Position numbers and translations under genes: made by a program. DNA of 64,000 nt from Salsuginibacillus kocurii DSM 18087 (GTDB taxonomy: Bacteria > Bacillota > Bacilli > Bacillales > Marinococcaceae), in the NCBI RefSeq assembly GCF_000377705.1, contig NZ_KB898630.1:62001-126000 (forward strand), read 5' to 3'. Below are positions 17,928-28,537 of the stretch, piece by piece. Below the pieces are notes generated by a model. It was not told the origin of the DNA. It saw only the letters and a list, made by a program, of their open reading frames with translations, and did not search any database. Positions within the stretch are counted from its first letter, which is position 1, and the number at the start of each line of letters is the position of its first letter.

Positions 17928-17985
17928 TTGACAGATTAATAAAGAAAAGCATATACTAAGTACCATAATTCCGACTAAATTTATA
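17928..17985 (+). promoter_or_regulatory. Sigma-A promoter of the ABC importer, possible CymR site
   Basis: TTGACA (17928-17933), 18-nt spacer, TATACT (17952-17957): a strong housekeeping promoter. Overlapping the predicted start is ATAATTCCGACTAAATTTAT (17965-17984), whose complement contains GGAATTAT, resembling part of the CymR box that controls sulfur-uptake genes in Bacillus. The promoter is well supported; the CymR site is speculative. Confidence 0.6.
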
Positions 17986-18019
17986 TGTTTTATAAACTCT
18001 TATGCCTTGAGGTGTTTTT

Positions 18020-18868
18020 ATGGCTGAAGTAGCAATTGAAAATGTAGAAAAAACGTTTGTTAACGAGGACAACGAAAACTCATTTACCGTGTTTAAGGAT
18101 ATAGATCTCAATGTGGAAGCTGGAGAATTTGTTTCATTACTTGGGCCTTCAGGATGTGGTAAGTCCACATTGTTAAATATTGTGGCTGGGCTTGAGCAAG
18201 CAACAGCGGGAAAGGTTTCTGCTGGGGGAGAGCCTATTACAGAACCAGGTCCCGACAGAGGAGTTGTTTTTCAAGAAGCGGCTCTTATGCCATGGTTATC
18301 AGTACTTGATAATGTAAGGTTTGGCTTAAAAAAGCAGAAGCTCTCTGCTGAAGAAGAGATGGAACGCGCTGAATACTTTTTAAAATTAGTACACTTAAGT
18401 AAATTCATGCAATCATTCCCACATGAACTATCAGGCGGGATGAAACAGCGGGTAGCCATCGCTCGCGCCCTCGCGCTCGATCCTGATGTACTATTAATGG
18501 ATGAACCGTTTGGTGCCTTAGATGAACAAACCCGAACCATGCTTCATCAAGAGGTGCAATATATTTGGGAAGAAACTCGCAAAACGATTTTATTTGTTAC
18601 ACATAATATTCGCGAATCGATTCTTTTATCTGACCGCATTGTGTTGATGGGTACCCGGCCTGGCCGCATCGTAGAAACCTTTGATGTAGACCTTGAACGT
18701 CCTCGTAAGCCTTCAGATCCAGCTTTCATTGAACTAGAAGAAGCAATAAACAAAAAACTAGCGGTCGAAATAGATAAGGTTATGAGGGAGGAAATTGGCG
18801 ATGACTACAACTCTAAGAAGAGTGCTCTTCTTTATCATTCTCATCGTGATATGGGAGACAATATATAG
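18020..18868 (+). CDS. ABC importer ATPase, nitrate/sulfonate/taurine family
   Basis: 282-residue nucleotide-binding subunit of an SsuB/TauB/NrtD-type importer. Walker A GPSGCGKS (42-49), Q-loop FQEAALMPWL, signature LSGGMKQR, Walker B VLLMDEPFGALDEQ and the H-loop THNIRES are all present. The C-terminal tail overlaps the permease gene by 68 nt. With the permease and lipoprotein it forms a three-gene importer. No monooxygenase (ssuD) is adjacent, so the substrate (sulfonate, taurine, thiamin precursor or other) stays open. Confidence 0.9.
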   Translation: MAEVAIENVEKTFVNEDNENSFTVFKDIDLNVEAGEFVSLLGPSGCGKSTLLNIVAGLEQATAGKVSAGGEPITEPGPDRGVVFQEAALMPWLSVLDNVRFGLKKQKLSAEEEMERAEYFLKLVHLSKFMQSFPHELSGGMKQRVAIARALALDPDVLLMDEPFGALDEQTRTMLHQEVQYIWEETRKTILFVTHNIRESILLSDRIVLMGTRPGRIVETFDVDLERPRKPSDPAFIELEEAINKKLAVEIDKVMREEIGDDYNSKKSALLYHSHRDMGDNI

Positions 18869-19568
18869 AGTAAATTTGCAGGTTGAATTCACAACAACAT
18901 CCCTGCCTTCATTTCTCGGAACGATGGAGCAATTATATGTTGGTTTTTTTGAAACTCAAATCCTCTTAGGCGCCACTGCTATTAGCTTTTACCGGATAGT
19001 ACTAGGCTTTGTCATTGCAGTAGTGGTAGGAACTATTGTCGGCATCTGGCTCGCGCGTTCCAAAGCAGCAGATGAAACACTGGGGTCGCTGGTGATTGCC
19101 CTGCAATCCATTCCAAGTATCGTTTGGCTGCCAATCATGATCATGATCTTTCAAAGCTCAGGTACAGCACCAATTGTTACAGTAGTAGCGATGGCTGGAG
19201 CCTGGGTGATGATATCCAACATGCGCGTCGGGATCAAATCGGTTGAACCGATTCTCATAAGAGCTGCTCAAACGATGGGGTATAAAGGACCAGAACTGAT
19301 TTGGAAAGTAATGATTCCAGCTTCTATACCAACGTTTCTGTCAGCAACACGGTTAGCGTGGGCGTTTGGCTGGAGAGCATTAATGGCAGCTGAGCTCTTG
19401 GGTACCGGTGGCCTAGGGAGAACGTTAATGGATGCCCGCGATTTCTTTAATATGGACTTAGTCATTGGCATCATGGTAATTATTGCCACCATTGGATTGA
19501 CCATGGAGTACTTTGTCTTTAGAAAGCTTGAAAAACGAATCTTCTCAAGATGGGGTTTGTCTAGTTAA
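18801..19568 (+). CDS. ABC importer permease, SsuC/TauC family
   Basis: 255-residue inner-membrane permease with about six helices and the BPD_transp_1 coupling motif in AAQTMGYKGPELIWKVMIPASIP (EAA loop). The ATG at 18801 is chosen over a TTG six bases upstream because GGGAGG is spaced 8 nt from it. The gene starts inside the 3' end of the ATPase gene, implying coupled translation. Confidence 0.9.
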   Translation: MTTTLRRVLFFIILIVIWETIYRVNLQVEFTTTSLPSFLGTMEQLYVGFFETQILLGATAISFYRIVLGFVIAVVVGTIVGIWLARSKAADETLGSLVIALQSIPSIVWLPIMIMIFQSSGTAPIVTVVAMAGAWVMISNMRVGIKSVEPILIRAAQTMGYKGPELIWKVMIPASIPTFLSATRLAWAFGWRALMAAELLGTGGLGRTLMDARDFFNMDLVIGIMVIIATIGLTMEYFVFRKLEKRIFSRWGLSS

Positions 19569-19605
19569 TTTTCATATATTCATAAACAGAAAAGGAGTTT
19601 TTACA

Positions 19606-20610
19606 TTGAAAAAGTGGATTGCAACTGGCGCACTTGCTTCTCTTACTTTATTTGCATCAGCGTGTGGTGAAGGGGGTTCTTCAGGGTCTGGAGACGAGAG
19701 CATTAATCTTGGCTATTTCCCTAACCTGGACCATGCAGCCGGGCTGATTGGCAAACAGAACGAAATATTTGATGAGCATTTAGGAGACACACAAGTAGAA
19801 TACACCCACTTTCCAAACGGAAACGATTTTATCGATGCACTTGATACCGGTTCCCTTGATATTGGCTACGTTGGCCCTGGCCCTGCTATTAATTACTATT
19901 TAAGCGGCGGGGACATCAGAATTTTAAGTGGAGCAGCAAATGGAGCAACCCTCATTGTTTCGGCTGAAGACTCTGGCATTCATGAGCTTGAAGACTTTGA
20001 TGGCAAGTCATTTTGCACCCCGGGTAATGGCTGTACACATAATGTTCAACTTGAGATTATGCTGCAAGAACTTGGGCTTGAATCCAACCGTGTAGGCGGC
20101 ACAGTCGAACACCAGTCACGTATTGATCCTGCTTCTATGACGATGCGTTTTGAAAATGGGGAGACTGATGCAGCTGCTGCTCCTGAACCTTGGGGAACTT
20201 ACCTTGTTGAAGAATATAATGCAAATGTAGTGGCAGAATGGGACGAAGTATTTGTCGGCGAAGAGCTCCCGAGCGTTGTGTTAGTAACCTCTGAAGATTT
20301 CCTTGAAGAACACCCAGATAAAGTAGAAGATGTATTGCAGGCACATGAAGAATCCGTCGAGTTTGCCCAGAATAATACAGATGAAACGCTTGAAAGTGTA
20401 AATGAATATATTTATGAACTTTCACAGCAAGAATTCTCAGATGACGTTCTTTATAATGCCTGGGACCGGATGCAAATCAGTACAGAAGTTCACGAAGATG
20501 CATTGAAAGATTGGGCCCAAGCCTCCTATGACCTCGCATTCCTTGAGGAAGAGCCAGATTTGGAAGGCCTGGTTGATACCACTTATATGGAAAAAGCTCT
20601 AGAAGACTAA
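19606..20610 (+). CDS. ABC importer substrate-binding lipoprotein
   Basis: 334-residue SsuA/NMT1-like lipoprotein. It starts with TTG at 19606 after AAAAGGAG (37-nt gap from the permease); earlier in-frame starts lack a ribosome binding site. Signal peptide with lipobox FASAC, then LGYFPNLDHAAGLIGKQ, GSLDIGYVGPGPAINYYL and PEPWGTYLVEEY typical of the family. Unusually it carries a CTPGNGCTHN loop, two cysteines seven residues apart that could form a disulfide or touch a thiol ligand. The mature protein is very acidic. Confidence 0.9.
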   Translation: MKKWIATGALASLTLFASACGEGGSSGSGDESINLGYFPNLDHAAGLIGKQNEIFDEHLGDTQVEYTHFPNGNDFIDALDTGSLDIGYVGPGPAINYYLSGGDIRILSGAANGATLIVSAEDSGIHELEDFDGKSFCTPGNGCTHNVQLEIMLQELGLESNRVGGTVEHQSRIDPASMTMRFENGETDAAAAPEPWGTYLVEEYNANVVAEWDEVFVGEELPSVVLVTSEDFLEEHPDKVEDVLQAHEESVEFAQNNTDETLESVNEYIYELSQQEFSDDVLYNAWDRMQISTEVHEDALKDWAQASYDLAFLEEEPDLEGLVDTTYMEKALED

Positions 20611-20647
20611 CATGTAGCACATTATCTTTTTAAATAAACGACCATAC

Positions 20648-20678
20648 AAAAAGCGCCTCTTTTACTGAGGCGCTTTTT
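20648..20678. terminator. Bidirectional terminator between the ABC importer and hemY
   Basis: AAAAAGCGCCTC, 7-nt loop, GAGGCGCTTTTT: a stable stem with A/T tracts on both sides, serving the convergent importer and hem operons. Confidence 0.92.
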
Positions 20679-20693
20679 GTATCTATTTACTTA

Positions 20694-22133
20694 TTATGGA
20701 GCTCCAATTTCCTCTGGGGTATTACAGCGTTCAGCGACGACTTGAGCGGCCTTTTCTCCTTGAGAAATACAATCCGGCAGACCAATTCCTTCAAATGACG
20801 CTCCTGCAACATGTATCCCCGGGAACCTTGCTTCTAGTTCTTCTCTAAACGCAGCTAACTGCTGAACATGACCGACCAAGTATTGCGGCATAGCTTTGGT
20901 CCAGCGTGTAACCCTTGTAAACAAAGGCTCTCCGTGTATAGGCACAATGTGATTTAAATCTGCTAACACCGTTTGTTTAATGGCTTCGTCTGATTCGTGC
21001 ACAATCTCTTCTTCCCCCGGACGGCCCACATAACATCTAAGCAAAGCATACCCCTCTGGCGCTGCATGTTCCCACTTTTTATGCGTATATGTGCAGGCAG
21101 TAATTGTCAGGCCACCCCCTTTTGTTACTAAAAATCCAGTCCCATCTAAATCTGAAGGCAGTTGCTCTTCTTTTAAGGCCATAGCTACTGTAGCAACGGA
21201 TGTGGAAGGCATGTCCTTAAACCACTGACTATTTTTCATATCAGGTAACGCATTAGCTATTTGTGGGTGCGGGGTTGTCATAATAATTTCATCAAAATGT
21301 TCTTCGTGCCCATTAGCAAACCGCAACAGATAAGACCCTTCCTCAGCCGGGGTAACCGCTTCAAGCTCGTGCTCTAGATATAAGGCATCTTCGTCCAAAT
21401 GATTGCCAATACTCTCAACTAAGGAAGAGAGCCCATTCCTAAGTGATTGGAACATTCCTTTTGGTTTGCTGTCCTTTTCTTGAGAAGTAGCTGTTTGGCG
21501 TTCAGCCATTGTCTGTCTCATGCCTAAAATTAAACTACGATGCTTCTCTTCTATTTGAGCAAATTGTGGAAAAGTAGCCTGTAAGCTAAGTGAATCGATT
21601 CTTCCAGCATAGATACCAGAAAGCAGAGGTTCAATCAAATGGTCGACCACTTCAGAACCCAGCCGCTTTCTAAAAAAAGCCCCTATAGATTGATCTTCAT
21701 TTTGTTTGGCCGATTGAGATCGAGGCAAAAAAACATCTGCACCTGCTCTTAATTTACCAAACGGTGAAAATAAAGAAGTGGTTGCAAAGGGAGCTACTTT
21801 TGTTGGGATCCCCATAATCGCGCCGCCAGGCATGTTATGCAATTTTTGATCTTTATAAATATAGGCGTGACCTTTGGTATTATAAATGAGCTCATCGTCC
21901 ATGCCGACTTCTTTGGCCAATTTGGCTGCACTCGTTTTACGAGCGAGAAATGAATCCGGTCCCTTTTCGAGGACAAATCCATTTGTATAATCGGTCTGTA
22001 TTTTCCCCCCTAACTGAGCGGAGGCTTCAAATAATTTATATTCTCCAGAAAGACCACGGGCAAGTAATTCCTTTTGCAAGTAATAGGCGGCAGAGAGACC
22101 TGTTATCCCACCACCGATAATCGCTATTTTCAT
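20694..22133 (-). CDS. hemY: HemY (CgoX), coproporphyrinogen III oxidase
   Basis: FAD enzyme which in Gram-positive bacteria oxidises coproporphyrinogen III to coproporphyrin III. 479 residues with the FAD fold IIGGGITGLSAAYYL, the LGGKIQTDYTNGFVLEKGPDSFL region and a C-terminal GIGLPDCISQGEKAA FAD-contact motif. Last gene of hemE-hemH-hemY, 19 nt after hemH, with the ribosome binding site GAGGTAAA. Confidence 0.95.
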   Translation of the reverse strand: MKIAIIGGGITGLSAAYYLQKELLARGLSGEYKLFEASAQLGGKIQTDYTNGFVLEKGPDSFLARKTSAAKLAKEVGMDDELIYNTKGHAYIYKDQKLHNMPGGAIMGIPTKVAPFATTSLFSPFGKLRAGADVFLPRSQSAKQNEDQSIGAFFRKRLGSEVVDHLIEPLLSGIYAGRIDSLSLQATFPQFAQIEEKHRSLILGMRQTMAERQTATSQEKDSKPKGMFQSLRNGLSSLVESIGNHLDEDALYLEHELEAVTPAEEGSYLLRFANGHEEHFDEIIMTTPHPQIANALPDMKNSQWFKDMPSTSVATVAMALKEEQLPSDLDGTGFLVTKGGGLTITACTYTHKKWEHAAPEGYALLRCYVGRPGEEEIVHESDEAIKQTVLADLNHIVPIHGEPLFTRVTRWTKAMPQYLVGHVQQLAAFREELEARFPGIHVAGASFEGIGLPDCISQGEKAAQVVAERCNTPEEIGAP

Positions 22134-22152
22134 ATAAATTTACCTCGTTTTT

Positions 22153-23079
22153 CTAATTATGCTTAAATCGGCGCAACACACTATCAGCTAAGCCATCGAT
22201 AAACAAAGAATCCGTGTTCGGCATCGCTGGTCGATGATAACCAGCTCCGATTTCATCTGTTACGACTTTACACTCAATATCATTATCATAAAGCACTTCT
22301 AAATGATCGGAAACAAAACCTACTGGACAATATACAAATTCAGTAAATCCTTTTTCTTCATACAGGTCTTTCGTAAGGTCTTGAACATCTGGTCCCAGCC
22401 AAGGGTCAGGGGTATTCCCCTCACTCTGCCAGCCAATTGCCCGATGTTTTACATTAGCTTGTTCACTAATCAAACGAGCTGTTTCTTCTAATTGTTTAGG
22501 GTAAGGATCGTTGTGCTGCAGAATTTTCTCAGGTAAACTGTGCGCTGAAAATATCACGACAGTTTGATCTTCGTTTAAGCCATTCAATGTTTTCTGTAAG
22601 TTTTCTGCCCAGTATTGAATAAATTTAGCTTCCTCATACCAGCTTTCTACAGAGTAAATGGCTGGTCCACCGATGCGTTCACTTTCTTCCTGGGCTCTTC
22701 CATTATAGGATTTCACACTGAAAGTAGAAAAATGTGGAGCCAGGACAATGGAGACCGCTTCTTCTATGCCGTCATCCTTCATTTCTTGAATCGCATCTTC
22801 TACAAACGGGTCAATGTGCTTTAAGCCGAGATATGCTTTAAACTCCACCTCTTCTACCCGTTCATTCAATCGATTTTCAAGTGCAAGCATTTGTTCATCC
22901 GTAATTCTCGCTAATGGTGAAATGCCTCCAATTGCCTCATACCGCTCAATCAATTCATCAAGAGCTTCTTGCTCTGGCGGTCTCCCCCTTCTTATATGCG
23001 TATAATATGGTTTTACTTCATCCAGGCTTCGAGGTGTTCCATAAGCCATAACGAGTAAGCCTATTGTTTTTTTGGCCAT
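22153..23079 (-). CDS. hemH: HemH (CpfC), coproporphyrin ferrochelatase
   Basis: Inserts ferrous iron into coproporphyrin III (Firmicute pathway). 308 residues, soluble as in B. subtilis; shows [23 protein letters not shown] at the start, the active-site histidine in [13 protein letters not shown] and the glutamate in [19 protein letters not shown]. Between hemE (15-nt gap) and hemY. Confidence 0.96.
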   Translation of the reverse strand: MAKKTIGLLVMAYGTPRSLDEVKPYYTHIRRGRPPEQEALDELIERYEAIGGISPLARITDEQMLALENRLNERVEEVEFKAYLGLKHIDPFVEDAIQEMKDDGIEEAVSIVLAPHFSTFSVKSYNGRAQEESERIGGPAIYSVESWYEEAKFIQYWAENLQKTLNGLNEDQTVVIFSAHSLPEKILQHNDPYPKQLEETARLISEQANVKHRAIGWQSEGNTPDPWLGPDVQDLTKDLYEEKGFTEFVYCPVGFVSDHLEVLYDNDIECKVVTDEIGAGYHRPAMPNTDSLFIDGLADSVLRRFKHN

Positions 23080-23094
23080 TCAAAAATCCCCCGT

Positions 23095-24129
23095 TTATTT
23101 TTGTGTATAATCATGAACAAAAGAAGTTACGCTTGCGAGAGTCTCGGGTTGAATCTCGGGAAAAACCCCATGCCCTAAGTTAAAAATGAAAGCATGGTCA
23201 TCTTTAGCTTGATCTAAAATGTATTTCGTCTCACGCTCAATTGCTTCCCATGAAGACAGTAAGACCGTAGGATCCAAATTCCCCTGAAGGGTCTTTGTAA
23301 TCCCCAGTTCTCTCGCTTCTTGCACACTCATCCGCCAGTCCAAACCAATCACATCAATGGGCAGATCATCCCACTCTTTGATTAAATGAGAAGCTCCAAC
23401 TCCGTAAAGTATAAGTGGAACGCCTTCTTTTCTCAGTTCCTGACATATCTTTTCCATGGTTGGTTTTATATAAGCTCGATAATCTTTCACACTAAGAGCT
23501 CCCACCCATGAATCAAACAGCTGAATCGCCTGAGCTCCTGCTTTAATTTGGCTTTTTACATACGTAATGATCATATCAGCAAGCTTGTCCATTAATAAGT
23601 TCCATGTTTCAGCATCACCAAACATCATAGCCTTTGTCTTCGCATAGTTTTTGGACGGACCGCCTTCAACCATATAACTTGCAAGCGTAAAAGGCGCGCC
23701 GCTAAATGAAATAAGTGGAACCGAAAGCTGAGTCCGGAGAAGACGGATCGTATCTAACACATAATAAATATCCTCTTCAGGATTTAGTTCAGCTAACTGC
23801 TCAACATCTGCTTTGGATCGTATCGGATTATCAATGACCGGGCCAATCCCCGACTTAATTTCTACATCTACCCCCATGGCCGGCAACGGCGTCATGATAT
23901 CTTTATATAAAATGGCAGCATCATTATTATACTGTTCAACCGGTAAGCGTGTAACATACGCGCACAATTCAGGGTCATGAGTAATTTCAAAGAGAGAATA
24001 CTTTTCTTTCAATGCCCTGTATTCTGGTTGAGATCTTCCGGCCTGGCGCATATACCAGACAGGTGTGTGTGTCACCGGCTCCTGCCGACAAGCTTTTAAA
24101 AACTGATCGTTAAATGTTTCATTTGTCAT
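23095..24129 (-). CDS. hemE: HemE, uroporphyrinogen decarboxylase
   Basis: Removes four carboxyl groups from uroporphyrinogen III to give coproporphyrinogen III. 344 residues; signature [10 protein letters not shown] at 23-32 and the second signature around [11 protein letters not shown]. First gene of hemEHY, with the ribosome binding site GGGGTG. In B. subtilis pbpF lies directly upstream of hemE; here a chemoreceptor gene has come between them. Confidence 0.97.
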   Translation of the reverse strand: MTNETFNDQFLKACRQEPVTHTPVWYMRQAGRSQPEYRALKEKYSLFEITHDPELCAYVTRLPVEQYNNDAAILYKDIMTPLPAMGVDVEIKSGIGPVIDNPIRSKADVEQLAELNPEEDIYYVLDTIRLLRTQLSVPLISFSGAPFTLASYMVEGGPSKNYAKTKAMMFGDAETWNLLMDKLADMIITYVKSQIKAGAQAIQLFDSWVGALSVKDYRAYIKPTMEKICQELRKEGVPLILYGVGASHLIKEWDDLPIDVIGLDWRMSVQEARELGITKTLQGNLDPTVLLSSWEAIERETKYILDQAKDDHAFIFNLGHGVFPEIQPETLASVTSFVHDYTQK

Positions 24130-24524
24130 GATCGTGGCACCCCTTTATCTTGCATGACCTTATGTATAAAACAGCACATCCTTCGTACCATTTTTAACAC
24201 ATCCTACCCTATTACGATACTCGTAATTCATTAGAATGTATAGTAGTCTGCTCGAACGTTCAAAAAATTGCTATACGATCGATTTGGTTTTCTCATTTCC
24301 ATTTCTATTCACCCTTATTATTCGCCACCTAAGCTATAATCTTAATCAGAGTGTGTATACTTTAGTCAGCCTATTCGATTCCTTCTCTTTCTTTTCGAGA
24401 ATTTTCTAATTACTGCTTTCCATACCTTAATTTTTCCATTACAATGATCATATGTTCCTAGAATGATTTTAAATTCATGCGAAAACGTGCCCAACCACTA
24501 CATAAGGCTCAGGAGGATTCACAC
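24130..24524. other. Divergent hemE / chemoreceptor intergenic region
   Basis: A 395-nt AT-rich gap with no credible gene. On the minus strand TTGAAC followed after 17 nt by TACATT (around 24245-24270) is a weak candidate hemE promoter. No sigma-D (flagellar) promoter was recognised ahead of the chemoreceptor. CGAACGTTC near 24254 lacks the 4-nt spacer of a LexA site. Confidence 0.35.
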
Positions 24525-26207
24525 ATGAATATATGGAAAAATGCCAGCCTCCGTTTTAAAGTGTTAGCGGGACTAGCTTTGACTTTGGTATTATTTTTTA
24601 TCAGTTTCGCCATTATTTTCACTCAATTCCAAACGATTAATTCCCAATCTTCCCATATGGAAGAAACAAGTGTTCAAGCGATCGACGCAGTTGATGCAGC
24701 ATCTCTTTTTCGGGAAAAATACATATTTGCATTAGACATGATGCGTGATGAAGATGCTGTTCCAGAAGACTATGAAGAGCTTAGCTCTCAGCTTGATGAG
24801 CGACTTGAACGAATGTCTGGTTATCTCTTGACTGAAGAAGAAGAAGATATGCATGAGACCCTTGTTTTTTTAAATCAACAGTTTGATAACCGGGTGGACG
24901 AGTTAATCAGTGTCGGGTTAACCCCTGATGATAGTATTATGAACCAACTTGGTTCAATGCGAGACCAAACAGTAGAAGTAGCGTCTGACTTGGAAAATAT
25001 TTTAACGAACCGGGTGGAAAATGCAGGTAATGAAGTGACTTCAGCCATTGATCAAGCTATTATTACAAGCATCGTTTCCTTTATCGCGGCGACCATTTTA
25101 GGTATCACCCTGTTTATGCTTCTTACCGCAGGGATTAAACGCTCGTTAAATAAGATATTAAAGACAACCGCTCGTATTAGTCAGGGAGAGTTAACAGTGG
25201 GCAAACTGGATGACTCCCCTAAAGATGAATTTGGACAATTAAACCATCAAATTAATGATATGAGTGAGAATCTACGTTCTCTAGTGTCTGATATTTCCAC
25301 TACTTCCCAATCAGTGTCGGCTTCAAGTGAGGAACTAGCTGCTTCAGCCGAAGAAGTCAACGCTGGTGCTGAACAAGTTGCTTATGATTTACAAAACATG
25401 ACCGACGGACAGCAAGAGCTGCACACTTCAATACAGAGGTCTGCTGAAACTTTTCGTCACATGGAACAGGAGCTAAAAGGAGTAGAAAAAGCAAGTTCAG
25501 ACATTGCAGCTGCTACTGCTATAGCAGAAGAAAAAACGGCAAATGGGCAAGAACGTGTAAGTGCCACGCAGGAAACAATGGGCAGGATTAAAACAGCCAA
25601 TGAAAACAATGTGCAAGTTATCGAAGAACTTGGCAGCGAATCCAATAAAATTTATGATATTATTCATTTGATTCAAGATATATCAGCGCAAACTACGTTA
25701 CTTGCCTTAAATGCAAGCATTGAAGCAGCCCGGGCTGGGGAAGCTGGAAAAGGGTTTGCCGTTGTGGCAGATGAAATCAGAAAACTAGCTGCACAAAGCG
25801 AGGAAGCAACTCATTCAATCAGTGAAACCATTGAACGTATCAGCGGAAAAGTCGAAATGTCAGTTAACCAGGCCAAAAACAATTCTACACTCGTGCATAA
25901 CGGGGAAAACGAAATGAAAGAAACAGCACTAGCATTTAAAGATATTGCTGATAGCATCGCTCAGATGACAGGGCAAACCAACGAAATTCATCAGCTTGTA
26001 GACGGAGTTAATAAGCGGAGCCGCTATATTATGGAAGCTGTCACTCAAGTTGAAGAAACGGCCGTCCAGTCTGCAAATACAAGCGAAAACATAGCTAGTA
26101 CCACAGAAGAACAGACTGCTACCATGGATAGCATCACCCAATCAGCTCAAGAAATGGCGAATATTGCAAATGATCTGCAGAAAAAAGTCGACTCGTTTAA
26201 ACTTTAA
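24525..26207 (+). CDS. Methyl-accepting chemotaxis protein
   Basis: 560-residue transmembrane chemoreceptor. The ATG at 24525 follows AGGAGG; an upstream in-frame ATG has none. First helix about 13-33, a helical four-bundle-like extracellular domain (about 34-178), second helix about 182-205, HAMP, then a signalling domain with the tip region [23 protein letters not shown]. The C-terminus ends [11 protein letters not shown] without a CheR-docking pentapeptide. Ligand unknown. It is inserted between hemE and pbpF relative to B. subtilis. Confidence 0.9.
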   Translation: MNIWKNASLRFKVLAGLALTLVLFFISFAIIFTQFQTINSQSSHMEETSVQAIDAVDAASLFREKYIFALDMMRDEDAVPEDYEELSSQLDERLERMSGYLLTEEEEDMHETLVFLNQQFDNRVDELISVGLTPDDSIMNQLGSMRDQTVEVASDLENILTNRVENAGNEVTSAIDQAIITSIVSFIAATILGITLFMLLTAGIKRSLNKILKTTARISQGELTVGKLDDSPKDEFGQLNHQINDMSENLRSLVSDISTTSQSVSASSEELAASAEEVNAGAEQVAYDLQNMTDGQQELHTSIQRSAETFRHMEQELKGVEKASSDIAAATAIAEEKTANGQERVSATQETMGRIKTANENNVQVIEELGSESNKIYDIIHLIQDISAQTTLLALNASIEAARAGEAGKGFAVVADEIRKLAAQSEEATHSISETIERISGKVEMSVNQAKNNSTLVHNGENEMKETALAFKDIADSIAQMTGQTNEIHQLVDGVNKRSRYIMEAVTQVEETAVQSANTSENIASTTEEQTATMDSITQSAQEMANIANDLQKKVDSFKL

Positions 26208-26258
26208 GCGCTAGACTGGCTTGAGACAATAGCATACGAAGCCTGCTCTAAGTAAAAG

Positions 26259-26291
26259 GCCAGCTGAACATTGCGTTCAGCTGGCTTATTT
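26259..26291. terminator. Terminator between the chemoreceptor and pbpF
   Basis: GCCAGCTGAAC, 5-nt loop, GTTCAGCTGGC followed by TTATTT on the plus strand and by TTTTAC on the minus strand; serves both convergent genes. Confidence 0.88.
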
Positions 26292-26311
26292 CAACTCCAC
26301 TTTTATCGTTA

Positions 26312-28474
26312 TCAGAACCAGAGCCCCACATCAACTGATGCAACATTTGAAGGGCTGCCGTCTTCTCCGGTCTGCGGGTTATGGGGGACAACCATATACT
26401 CTTGTAAAGAAAATACATTAACGCCATTTACTGTATATTCTTCCCCACCTTCTACAGTAGCTACTTTTTCAGAGACATCACCTGAAACCTCATAAACATG
26501 ATACTCTATGCGCTCATCCGTCGCAGGCGTCCATTCCAAATGAACATTAATTATGCCTCCACCTCTTAAAGAAAGAGAAGCTTCTAAGTTATCCACTTGT
26601 TCAAGCTCTACTGGTTCTTCTAGTTCCTCAACATGATCAGGTTTATTAAAAGCAACAGCCTGTTCGGTTGGGGCTTTGGTGTCTATTATTTCTTTAAACA
26701 AGGCAGTAGCATAAGCGCTTCCCCCTTCAAGGTAACTGTCCTCTCTTGTTTCATCATTTCCTATCCACAGAGCACCGGTTACTTCTGGCGTATAGCCCGC
26801 AAACCAAGCATCTCTAGCAGCTCCTTCTACTTCTGTAAAAGACGTAGTACCAGTTTTGCCTGCTAAGGCATGGTCCGTATGACCATTTGTTCCTGTGCCT
26901 TCATCTACAACATCTTTAAGCATTTCCGTCATATACCAAGCATTTTGTTCACTCATAACCTGGACTTCTTCGTCAGCAGTTGCTTTTGCCTCCTCATTCA
27001 TTTCCACTAGGTCTCCCTGCCGATTTACAATACCATCAATAAAGGAAGCATTTTGTCTGACCCCATTGGAGGAAAAAATCGTATAAGCCTCTGCCATCTC
27101 AAGTGGAGAAAAGCCATCTGTCAATCCACCAAGCGCAATGGAATAACCATCATCATCTAGTTCTAAGCCAGCCTCTTTCATCCACTCTATTGAATAATCA
27201 ATTCCAAGCTGGTCTAAAAGCCAAACCGCTGACGTATTGGTCGACTGAGTAATTGCTTCCCGCATCGTGACCTGTCCTTGATACGTGCGATCATGATTTC
27301 TTGGCTGATATCCATCCATATCCATTTCTTCATCTTTAAGCAATGAATACGGTTCATATCTCCCGGATTCAAGCGCAGGCGCATATACAGAAAACGGTTT
27401 AAAGGATGAACCTGGCTGCCTCGCTATAAAGGCCCGGTTTAAACTTTCAGACTCATACTCACGTCCGCCCTGGATCGCTTGTACCCCTCCAGAATGATGG
27501 TCCATCAATACGACGGCAGCTTCTGTAGTGTCATTGTTTCCCGGGAAATATTCATCTTCCTGCAGTAACTGATAAGAAGCTTCCTGGTATTCTTGGTCTA
27601 CTGGTATTTGAATTGTATATCCACCGGTACGCAGCTCTTCTCTTGATAAATCGTAACTTTTCTCAGCTTCTTCATAGATTGCATCGATATAAGTGGCATA
27701 TGCAGGATCATTGCTGTTTCTATACAGGTCTTCTGATACAGTTCTACCTTGGTATGCCGATGCTTCTTCAGCATCAAGAAAACCATGTCTTTCCATCACT
27801 GCAAGTACTGTATCCCTACGCTCTTTAGCCCGGTCTGCATCTACTGCCGGGGAATACATATTTGGTCCCTTAGGTAAAGCCGCCAACAAGGCCCCTTCAT
27901 GAACATTAAGCTCAGAAACATTCTTATTAAAATAAAGTTGTGAAGCTACTTGAATCCCGTGTGCACCGTGTCCAAAATATATTTGATTTAAATACATTTC
28001 CAGTAATTCATTTTTGCTGTAATTACGTTCTAAATGCATTGCAATTAGAACTTCCTGGGTTTTACGCATCCACGTTTGATCATGTTCTAAGAATACATTC
28101 TTAGCTAACTGCTGGGTGATTGTGCTTCCCCCTTCATCAAGAGAGCCAGCCATTATATCTCGATACACTGCCCGTCCAATAGCACGAATATCTATGCCTT
28201 GATGTTCATAAAAGCGAACATCCTCCACGGCAATAAAAGCATCCTGTACATGTTGAGGGATCTCAGTTAAATCGACAGTTTCACGATTTTCCTGATAAAG
28301 ATGAGCTACCTCTTCCCCATTCTCGTCTACAATATATGATGTCTCGTCCATTACAAACTTTGATTCATCAACAAGTAAACTTCCCGTAATTAATACAGCT
28401 GCATAAGTACCAACAGCCAGTACCATACCGGCAAGCAAAAAGATAACCGGAAGTAATATTCGTTTCCTCCGCAT
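26312..28474 (-). CDS. pbpF: PbpF, class A penicillin-binding protein
   Basis: Bifunctional peptidoglycan synthase. From the ATG at 28474 it is 720 residues; this start has AAAAGGAG 9 nt upstream, while the ATG nine codons earlier sits at the predicted transcript start. One membrane helix (about 6-34), transglycosylase domain with EDVRFYEHQG (84-93) and GGSTITQQLAKN, transpeptidase domain with SSFK (S356, K359), STN (411-413) and KTG (540-542), and a C-terminal fibronectin-III-like tail (about 625-715). The neighbourhood of hemEHY identifies it as the pbpF position, associated in B. subtilis with the forespore. Confidence 0.9.
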   Translation of the reverse strand: MRRKRILLPVIFLLAGMVLAVGTYAAVLITGSLLVDESKFVMDETSYIVDENGEEVAHLYQENRETVDLTEIPQHVQDAFIAVEDVRFYEHQGIDIRAIGRAVYRDIMAGSLDEGGSTITQQLAKNVFLEHDQTWMRKTQEVLIAMHLERNYSKNELLEMYLNQIYFGHGAHGIQVASQLYFNKNVSELNVHEGALLAALPKGPNMYSPAVDADRAKERRDTVLAVMERHGFLDAEEASAYQGRTVSEDLYRNSNDPAYATYIDAIYEEAEKSYDLSREELRTGGYTIQIPVDQEYQEASYQLLQEDEYFPGNNDTTEAAVVLMDHHSGGVQAIQGGREYESESLNRAFIARQPGSSFKPFSVYAPALESGRYEPYSLLKDEEMDMDGYQPRNHDRTYQGQVTMREAITQSTNTSAVWLLDQLGIDYSIEWMKEAGLELDDDGYSIALGGLTDGFSPLEMAEAYTIFSSNGVRQNASFIDGIVNRQGDLVEMNEEAKATADEEVQVMSEQNAWYMTEMLKDVVDEGTGTNGHTDHALAGKTGTTSFTEVEGAARDAWFAGYTPEVTGALWIGNDETREDSYLEGGSAYATALFKEIIDTKAPTEQAVAFNKPDHVEELEEPVELEQVDNLEASLSLRGGGIINVHLEWTPATDERIEYHVYEVSGDVSEKVATVEGGEEYTVNGVNVFSLQEYMVVPHNPQTGEDGSPSNVASVDVGLWF

Positions 28475-28509
28475 AGCTTGTTTCTCCTTTTCGGAAAGCA
28501 TTTGAGCAT

Positions 28510-28537
28510 ATTATAATATACATTCTGATTTTCACAA
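28510..28537 (-). promoter_or_regulatory. Promoter of pbpF
   Basis: On the minus strand TTGTGA, 16-nt spacer, TATAAT (28510-28515). The implied start point near 28503 leaves a short leader and supports translation from 28474 rather than from 28501. Confidence 0.5.

Noticed and set aside
21700-21760. Suspicion of foreign insertion in hemY around SPFGKLRAGADVFLP
   Set aside because: The segment fits the HemY family between FAD-binding parts and the frame is uninterrupted; ordinary variation.
24250-24262. CGAACGTTC resembling a LexA box
   Set aside because: The two half-sites abut; the Bacillus SOS box needs a 4-nt spacer between GAAC and GTTC.
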